64,000 nt of DNA. Source: Burkholderiales bacterium JOSHI_001 (GTDB lineage Bacteria > Pseudomonadota > Gammaproteobacteria > Burkholderiales > Burkholderiaceae_C). The notes under the pieces are model-generated. The model was given only the letters and a program-made list of their open reading frames with translations. It searched no databases and was not told the origin of the DNA. The stretch is from assembly GCA_000244995.1 (NCBI GenBank), contig CM001438.1:1604921-1668920 (forward strand), in the 5' to 3' direction. The first letter of the stretch is position 1. Each line of letters starts with the position of its first letter. The translations under genes and the position numbers were made by a program. Shown in pieces: positions 55,982 to 64,000 of this stretch.

Positions 55982-56530
55982 TCAGCCGCGGCCCGGGCGC
56001 ATGCGCGCCAGCAGGTTGTCGCGGTCGATGAACTGGTGCTTCAACGCGGCAGCCACGTGAGCGATGACCAGTGCGGCCATCGCGAAGGCCAGCGCGGCGT
56101 GAAGGGGCTTGATGGCCTCGGCCAGTTCCTTGTTCTTCTCGACGAAGTCGGGCAGGGGCAGCACGCCGAACAGCACGACGGGAAAACCCGCCGCCGAGCT
56201 GTAGGCCCAGCCGGCCAATGGCACTGCGAAGAACAGGGCGTACAGCGCCATGTGCGTGATGTGCGAGGCCTTGGCCTGCCAGGCGGGCATGGGCACGTCG
56301 GCCGGCGGGCGGTGGGTCAGGCGCCACAGCAGGCGCAGCGCCGACAACGCCAGGATCGTGATGCCGGCCCACTTGTGGTAGTTGTACAGCTTCAGCCGGG
56401 ACGGCGAGACCGGCAGTTCATGCATGTACAGGCCGACAATGAAGGCGGCCACGATGGCCAGCCCCAGCAGCCAGTGGAAGGCCATGGCGACGGCGGAGTA
56501 CTTCTCGGCAGGGACAGCGGCTTGCGACAT
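55982..56530 (-). CDS. Cytochrome b561-family membrane protein
   Basis: The 182-residue inner-membrane protein has four helices with candidate haem-ligand histidines: His19 in AMAFHWLLG, one in YNYHKWAGI, and in the C-terminal helices HITHMALY, KPLHAALAFAMAAL and IAHVAAALKH. Bacterial b561 (CybB type) proteins oxidise quinol and may reduce superoxide. It heads a b561-YceI-YceI unit. Upstream (56531-56655) is a 125-base gap with an A6 tract and a weak ACGC/GCGT hairpin; I see no clear promoter there. Confidence 0.92.
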   Translation of the reverse strand: MSQAAVPAEKYSAVAMAFHWLLGLAIVAAFIVGLYMHELPVSPSRLKLYNYHKWAGITILALSALRLLWRLTHRPPADVPMPAWQAKASHITHMALYALFFAVPLAGWAYSSAAGFPVVLFGVLPLPDFVEKNKELAEAIKPLHAALAFAMAALVIAHVAAALKHQFIDRDNLLARMRPGRG

Positions 56531-56655
56531 GACCGGCAGTGTGCCCAGCGTCCTGTCAGCCCGCGTTCAGCCCGCTTGAGGCGGTCCTTCAGATTGATTG
56601 AACGCAAAAAAGCGTCTGAAACGTTCCGGGCGGGCCGCTCCGGGGCCGTGCTGGC

Positions 56656-57525
56656 TCAGGCGGGGCGCCACAGCGGTGCGCAACGGGCCGCCAGCGCAAC
56701 CGCCTGGTCGGCGGGCAGCAGGCCATGGCGCAGCGCCAGGTCCAGCGTGGCCAGGGCCGCGTCCACCGTCATCTCATTGGTGGCGGCAAGGGCTTCGTCC
56801 ATCGGCAGGCACATCAGTTCGGCCACCTCGCCGTCCTGGTTGCGGGGCTGCACGTCGGCAGGCAGGGGCAGGTCGAACACATGCAGTTCTTCCACTTGCA
56901 GGCCTTCGGGAATGTCGCGCTGCACCAGCAGCACACGGCCGGGCCGCAAACCGTGCAAATGGGCTGAAGTCAGGCCGGCCTCCTCCCAGGCCTCTCGCTG
57001 CACCGCTTCCAGTGGGGTCTGGCTATGCGGCACGCCGCCGCCCACCAGGTTGTCCAGGGCCCCGGGGTCGGTGGGCTTGGTCCAGGACCGGCGGGCAACC
57101 CACAGCCGTTCGGGCCGGCCGTCTGGCCCGGCGACATAGCCGTTGGCGTGGGCGCCGAAGGTCAGCGTGCCCCAGAAGCGCGACGCGGCACGCTCGAAGG
57201 TGGCCAGCAGTTCACCACTGGCCGGCGCGATGACCGGGTAGGTCTCGTCGCGCCAGGCGACGATGAGGCCCGCCTCGCGCAGGCGCTGGTTCATGTGCGC
57301 GAAGGCGGCGTCGCGCTCGGTGGAGGGCACCGTCAGCTGCACGCCCGCTTTGGCATCCTGCGCCAGCAGGTCGCTGAACGCGGCCAGCGCCGGCAGGTGC
57401 GCGCGTGCCACCGAGCCCACGGGAATTGCCCTGCCGCGCGCCCTGTCCAGCACGGCGAAGGGCACACGCGCCGAAGCGTCGAAGGCCCGTGCCCGTTCCA
57501 CCGCGCGCCAGTGCGGCGCCGCCAT
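56656..57525 (-). CDS. Nudix hydrolase with DUF4743-type N-terminal domain
   Basis: This 289-residue protein has an N-terminal domain of about 115 residues and a Nudix domain with the box near residues 162-184 (GGVPHSQTPLEAVQREAWEE followed by AGL). The REAWEEAGL core is intact, but Gln replaces the usual first Glu of the box. Relatives include thiamine-pyrophosphokinase-associated Nudix proteins that act on oxidised thiamine diphosphate or related dinucleotides; the substrate here is unknown. The ATG at 57525 shares one base with the metY stop (TGATG), which indicates translational coupling. Confidence 0.85.
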   Translation of the reverse strand: MAAPHWRAVERARAFDASARVPFAVLDRARGRAIPVGSVARAHLPALAAFSDLLAQDAKAGVQLTVPSTERDAAFAHMNQRLREAGLIVAWRDETYPVIAPASGELLATFERAASRFWGTLTFGAHANGYVAGPDGRPERLWVARRSWTKPTDPGALDNLVGGGVPHSQTPLEAVQREAWEEAGLTSAHLHGLRPGRVLLVQRDIPEGLQVEELHVFDLPLPADVQPRNQDGEVAELMCLPMDEALAATNEMTVDAALATLDLALRHGLLPADQAVALAARCAPLWRPA

Positions 57526-58823
57526 CACACCGCGGCCAGGGCCTGGTCCAGGTCGGCCTTCAGGTCGTCCACATGTTCGATGCCGATCGACAGCCGCACC
57601 GTGTCTTCGCCCACGCCGCTTTTCTTCAGTTCTTCAGGCGACAACTGCCGGTGGGTGGTGGACGCCGGGTGGGTGGCCAGGGACTTGGCGTCGCCGATGT
57701 TCACCAGCCGGGTGAACAGCTGCAGCGCGTCCAGGAAGCGCGCGCCGGCTTCGCGCCCCGCACCGGCCGCGGCCTTCAGGCCGAAGGTGAACAGCCCCGA
57801 GGCCTTGCCGCCCAGGTACTTCTTCATCAGCGCATGGTCGGGATGTTCAGGCAGGCCGGCGTAGTTCACCCAGGCCACCTTGGGGTGCTTCTGCAGGTGG
57901 GTGGCCAGGGCCAGGGCGTTGTCACAGATGCGGTCCATGCGCAGCGCCAGGGTTTCGATGCCCTGCAGGATGAGGAAGGCGTTCATCGGCGACAGCGCCG
58001 CACCCATGTTGCGCAGCGGCACCACGCGCGCGCGGCCAATGTAGGCAGCCGGCCCCAGGGCGTCGGTGTAGACCACGCCGTGGTAGCTGACGTCGGGCTC
58101 GTTCAGGCGCGGGAAGCGCGCCTTGTGCTGGGCCCAGGGGAACTTGCCGGAATCAACGATGGCCCCGCCGATGCTGTTGCCGTGGCCGCCCAGGTACTTG
58201 GTGAGCGAATGCACCACGATATCGGCGCCGTGCTCGAAGGGCCGGCACAGGTAGGGGCTGGGCACGGTGTTGTCCACGATCAGCGGTACGCCGTGCTGGT
58301 GGGCGATGGCGGCGATGGCCGCCAGGTCGGTGATGTTGCCCTGCGGGTTGCCCAGGCTTTCCACGAAGATGGCCTTGGTGCGCGCGTCGATCAGCGGCTC
58401 GAAGCTGGCCGGGTTGCGGTAGTCGGCAAAGCGCGTGGCCACGCCGAACTGCGGCAGGGTGTGGGCGAACAGGTTGTAGGTGCCGCCGTACAGCGCGCTG
58501 CTGGCCACGATGTTGTCACCGGCTTCGGTGATGGTCTGGACGGCGTAGGTGACGGCCGCCTGGCCCGAGGCCAGCGCCAGCGCCGCGATGCCACCTTCCA
58601 GCGCCGCGATGCGCTGTTCCAGCACATCGTTGGTGGGGTTCATGATGCGGGTGTAGATGTTGCCCGCCACCTTCAGATCGAACAGGTCCGCCCCGTGCTG
58701 CGCGCTGTCGAAGGCGTAGGCCACGGTCTGGTAGATGGGCACCGCCACCGACTTGGTGGTGGGGTCCACCTGGTAGCCGGCGTGGACGGAACGGGTTTCG
58801 AAGCGCCATTCGCTGGGGTTCAT
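57525..58823 (-). CDS. metY: O-acetylhomoserine aminocarboxypropyltransferase (O-acetylhomoserine sulfhydrylase)
   Basis: The 432-residue PLP enzyme makes homocysteine from O-acetylhomoserine and sulfide in methionine synthesis. It begins [28 protein letters not shown], carries [15 protein letters not shown], the PLP aspartate in [20 protein letters not shown], and the Schiff-base lysine near residue 208 in [13 protein letters not shown]. The longer insert regions and total length fit MetY rather than the 380-390-residue cystathionine enzymes. It lies 41 bases after the HNH-like gene on the same strand and overlaps the Nudix gene by one base. Confidence 0.94.
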   Translation of the reverse strand: MNPSEWRFETRSVHAGYQVDPTTKSVAVPIYQTVAYAFDSAQHGADLFDLKVAGNIYTRIMNPTNDVLEQRIAALEGGIAALALASGQAAVTYAVQTITEAGDNIVASSALYGGTYNLFAHTLPQFGVATRFADYRNPASFEPLIDARTKAIFVESLGNPQGNITDLAAIAAIAHQHGVPLIVDNTVPSPYLCRPFEHGADIVVHSLTKYLGGHGNSIGGAIVDSGKFPWAQHKARFPRLNEPDVSYHGVVYTDALGPAAYIGRARVVPLRNMGAALSPMNAFLILQGIETLALRMDRICDNALALATHLQKHPKVAWVNYAGLPEHPDHALMKKYLGGKASGLFTFGLKAAAGAGREAGARFLDALQLFTRLVNIGDAKSLATHPASTTHRQLSPEELKKSGVGEDTVRLSIGIEHVDDLKADLDQALAAV

Positions 58824-58864
58824 GCGCGTCTCCTCATGGGTGGTGGGCAGGCGCGCAGTCTAGG

Positions 58865-59929
58865 TCAGCTGAGCGACGGAAGCCCCCAACCCTCGGTGGC
58901 CGCCGCCGCGTCCAGCCAGCGCCACTCACCTCGCCCCAAACCGCGCTGCGCGGCCTGCCTGAGTACGCGCTCGCAGTCGGCGGCGTTCAGGCGCAGCGCC
59001 AGGCGTTCCCAGCGCTGCTGCAGCAGGGGCTCGGCCCAGGCCGCTTCCAAGGCCTGTCGCAGGGCCGGGGTGTCGCCATCCACCGCGCCGCTGGCCAGGC
59101 GCCGCGCCAGCAGGGTGTTCATGAACAGCTGGTAGGCCTGGCGCACTTCGCCCGCGGGCAGCAGACCAGCGATGCGGGCCATGCGCGCGGTGTAGCCGCT
59201 GCGCAGGAACTGCAGGGTCAGCATGGCCTGCAGGGCCTGCACCGGGTTCATCACCCGCAGCCGCGGCGGCGGCAGCACGCGCATGGGCAGTGTCGCGGCC
59301 TGGGCGTGGGGCATCGGGCTGACGTAGCTCATCAGCACCGCCAGGCGCTGCCATTCGCCGGCACCCAAGCCGTCGATCTGGCCACCGCCTTGGCGGACCA
59401 GGCGCAGCGCGCGCTGCAGTGCGTCGTCCCAGCGCAGCGCGGCCTTGGCGCGGTTGGCGCGTGCGCTCATCACCACCAGGTTGCCCGCGGCGTAGCCGGC
59501 GGCGTCCAGCAGGCGGTCCACCGACAGGTCGTCTGGCCGGCCGCAACGCGGGTGCAGGCGCTCGCCGGTGACAGGGCAGTGAGCCACCCCGATGCGCGAC
59601 AGGAAATGCGGCGTCACCTGGAAGCCTTCGAACACCCGGCCACGCGTCCAGGCATGCAGCCGCAGGGCCAGCCACAGGCGCACGCCTTCGGTGGCCTTGA
59701 GCGTGCGGCGGCCGAAGGCGGCCTGGCCGGCCTGCCACCCAGTGCGCACCGGGTGGCCCGGGTGCAGGTGCGCCAGTGGCGGTGTCAGCCCGTGGTGGGC
59801 GTGGTCCCAGCCGATGTCGAAGGCGCAGCGGTCCTCGGGGGCCGGGGCGCGCTGGGACACGGGCGCCCGCCGCAGGCGCAGGGCGGGGGCCGTGGGCAGG
59901 TCGAAGAGGGGAAGGGCAGCCTGGGACAT
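58865..59929 (-). CDS. Orphan protein with HNH-like zinc-finger segment
   Basis: I do not recognise this 354-residue protein as a named family. Residues about 120-165 resemble an HNH-type beta-beta-alpha segment: HCPVTGERLHPRCG, DDLSVDRLLDAAGY, GNLVVMSARANRAKA. The D-S-V-D-R and GNLVV..S..N pattern is typical of HNH folds, but the central histidine pair is not obvious, so nuclease activity is doubtful. The rest is helical and Arg/Leu/Ala-rich. AGGAG upstream of the ATG at 59929 fixes the start. It is divergent from a WYL regulator, with a palindrome between them. Confidence 0.7.
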   Translation of the reverse strand: MSQAALPLFDLPTAPALRLRRAPVSQRAPAPEDRCAFDIGWDHAHHGLTPPLAHLHPGHPVRTGWQAGQAAFGRRTLKATEGVRLWLALRLHAWTRGRVFEGFQVTPHFLSRIGVAHCPVTGERLHPRCGRPDDLSVDRLLDAAGYAAGNLVVMSARANRAKAALRWDDALQRALRLVRQGGGQIDGLGAGEWQRLAVLMSYVSPMPHAQAATLPMRVLPPPRLRVMNPVQALQAMLTLQFLRSGYTARMARIAGLLPAGEVRQAYQLFMNTLLARRLASGAVDGDTPALRQALEAAWAEPLLQQRWERLALRLNAADCERVLRQAAQRGLGRGEWRWLDAAAATEGWGLPSLS

Positions 59930-59992
59930 GCGGAACTCCTTGCGTCGCTTCACGCCGGGATGACCCCGGAGCCTGGACTGTGACCCGCCGCA

Positions 59993-60009
59993 GTCTCATA
60001 GAATGAGAC
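59993..60009. promoter_or_regulatory. Palindromic operator between the HNH-like gene and the WYL regulator
   Basis: GTCTCAT (59993-59999), AGA, ATGAGAC (60003-60009) is a perfect 7+7 inverted repeat in the 102-base divergent gap, 64 bases before the HNH-like ATG and 23 bases before the regulator start. It is the probable binding site of the WYL protein; that assignment is inference. Confidence 0.65.
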
Positions 60010-60031
60010 ACCACGATGCCGACACAAACCC

Positions 60032-61018
60032 TTGGGAACCACCGACCGCCTCTACCAGATCGAACGCCTGATCAAGGCCCGTGGCCACGCCAGCTTTGCG
60101 CAGCTGCAGGCGGCGCTGGAGGTGTCGCGCGCCACGCTGTGGCGCGACCTGGCCTACCTGCGTGACCGCCTGGGCGTGCCCATCGAGTACGACCGCTTTG
60201 CCGGTGCTTACCGCTTTGGCGCGGCAGCCGCCGGCCAGCGCGCCGAACTGCCCGGTCTGTGGTTCAACGAACGCGAGCTGTACGCCCTGCTGATGGCGCA
60301 CCAGCTGATCTCCGAGCTGGACGCCGACGGCACCATCAGCCGCCACCTGCAGCCGCTGCTGGCGCGCATCCACCAGATGCTGGGCCGCGGCGGCGACGCC
60401 GGTGGCGACGTGGCCGACCTGACCCAGCGCGTGCGCATCGTCGGCGCGGCCAAGCGGCCGGTGGACGCGGCCTGTTTCGAGCAGGTGACCCAAGCCCTGC
60501 TGCAGCGCCGCCGCCTGGGCGTGGACTACCTGACGCGCACCCGAGGCACCACCAGCCGGCGACTGCTGTCACCACAGCGCCTGGTGCACTACCGCAGCAC
60601 CTGGTACCTGGACGCCTGGTGCCACACACGCGAAAAGCTGCTGCGCTTTGCGCTGGACGCCATGCGTGACGCGGTGGTGTTGGACAGCACCGCCAAGCCG
60701 GTGGCGCTGGCCCGGGTGAAGCGCGAGATGGACGGCGGCTATGGCATCTTTGCCGGCGGCCAGCGCCGCTGGGTGACGCTGCACTTCACGCCCGAGGCCG
60801 CGGCCTGGGTGCGCCACGAGCAGTGGCACCCGCAGCAGCGCGCGCGTGCGCTGCCCGACGGCGGCCACGAATTGAAGCTGCCCTATGTGGACGCCACCGA
60901 GCTGGTGATGGACATCCTGCGCCACGGTGAACAGGTGCGGGTGGTGCCGGCGGACGACCCCATGGCGCTGGAGGTGGCGCGCCGCCTGGCGCTGGCGCGC
61001 GCCCAGTACCCGGGCTGA
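60032..61018 (+). CDS. YafY-type HTH and WYL domain transcriptional regulator
   Basis: The 328-residue protein has a DeoR-like helix-turn-helix in residues 1-60 (RLYQIERLIKARGHASFAQL, LEVSRATLWRDLAYLRDRLG) and a WYL domain from about residue 145, with the name-giving motif in STWYLDAWCHTREKLLRFA, followed by the C-terminal WCX extension (WVTLHFTPEAAAWVRHEQW). WYL domains sense nucleic acid or nucleotide ligands; members regulate DNA-damage, RNA-ligand and phage-defence genes among others. The start is a TTG at 60032; no in-frame ATG precedes it before a stop. It is followed after four bases by the convergent hybrid kinase. Confidence 0.88.
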   Translation: MGTTDRLYQIERLIKARGHASFAQLQAALEVSRATLWRDLAYLRDRLGVPIEYDRFAGAYRFGAAAAGQRAELPGLWFNERELYALLMAHQLISELDADGTISRHLQPLLARIHQMLGRGGDAGGDVADLTQRVRIVGAAKRPVDAACFEQVTQALLQRRRLGVDYLTRTRGTTSRRLLSPQRLVHYRSTWYLDAWCHTREKLLRFALDAMRDAVVLDSTAKPVALARVKREMDGGYGIFAGGQRRWVTLHFTPEAAAWVRHEQWHPQQRARALPDGGHELKLPYVDATELVMDILRHGEQVRVVPADDPMALEVARRLALARAQYPG

Positions 61019-61022
61019 GCCT

Positions 61023-64000
<2,978 letters not shown>

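Noticed and set aside
58865-59929. Calling the HNH-like orphan an active endonuclease
   Set aside because: The expected central histidines are not clear, so only an HNH-like fold is suggested.

Overview
The window is a compact, very GC-rich stretch of bacterial chromosome. It has about 39 protein genes, no RNA genes, no CRISPR array, and no insertion sequence or phage gene that I can see. The gene families point to a betaproteobacterium of the order Burkholderiales, probably the Rubrivivax/Leptothrix/Ideonella/Comamonadaceae neighbourhood. This rests on a G5-type lipoprotein, a PEP-CTERM protein, an aerobic CoA-dependent anthranilate cluster of the kind described in Azoarcus evansii, a fused FdsG-FdsB formate dehydrogenase subunit, thrH, and YceI/cytochrome b561 clusters. 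Placement is by gene content only.

Layout. 1-5750: a truncated lipoprotein, a SulP anion transporter, then a response regulator, an anchored solute-binding protein and a MASE1 histidine kinase that look like one signalling operon. 5745-11901: metG, a PEP-CTERM surface protein, the Fe-S carrier apbC/mrp, and an Orn/Lys/Arg-type decarboxylase. 11997-18986: a six-gene catabolic operon (flavin monooxygenase/Old Yellow Enzyme fusion, MarR regulator, crotonase, acyl-CoA dehydrogenase, aryl-CoA ligase, RidA) behind a recognisable sigma70-like promoter that overlaps an inverted repeat. Its best reading is degradation of 2-aminobenzoate through its CoA thioester. 18997-24743: the NAD-linked molybdenum formate dehydrogenase genes with a divergent ModE-like regulator. 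24947-26965: a 672-residue orphan with a possible 16-residue peptide ORF at its 3' end. 27051-44999: a long minus-strand block rich in signalling and outer-membrane genes: a GGDEF/EAL protein, two TonB-dependent receptors, rlhA, thrH, two hybrid kinases, a YfiR-family protein and a LytS/LytTR pair.

45158-49894: two small unknown proteins, then a clostripain-like caspase-fold protease divergent from a large TPR/winged-helix protein. 49943-53863: a TRAP transporter whose large permease carries an unusual Glu-Pro-Pro-Gly repeat insert. 54086-56530: three YceI proteins with a cytochrome b561. 56656-61018: a Nudix protein, metY, an HNH-like orphan, and a WYL regulator with a palindrome in the shared promoter region. 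61023 to the right edge: a hybrid kinase cut by the window end.

Genes are packed tightly, with many ATGA or TGATG overlaps, and several GC-rich hairpins mark transcription-unit ends. The strongest candidates for something undescribed are the protease/TPR pair, the orphan plus mini-ORF locus, and the repeat-bearing TRAP permease. All are calls from reading the sequence; no database search was run.
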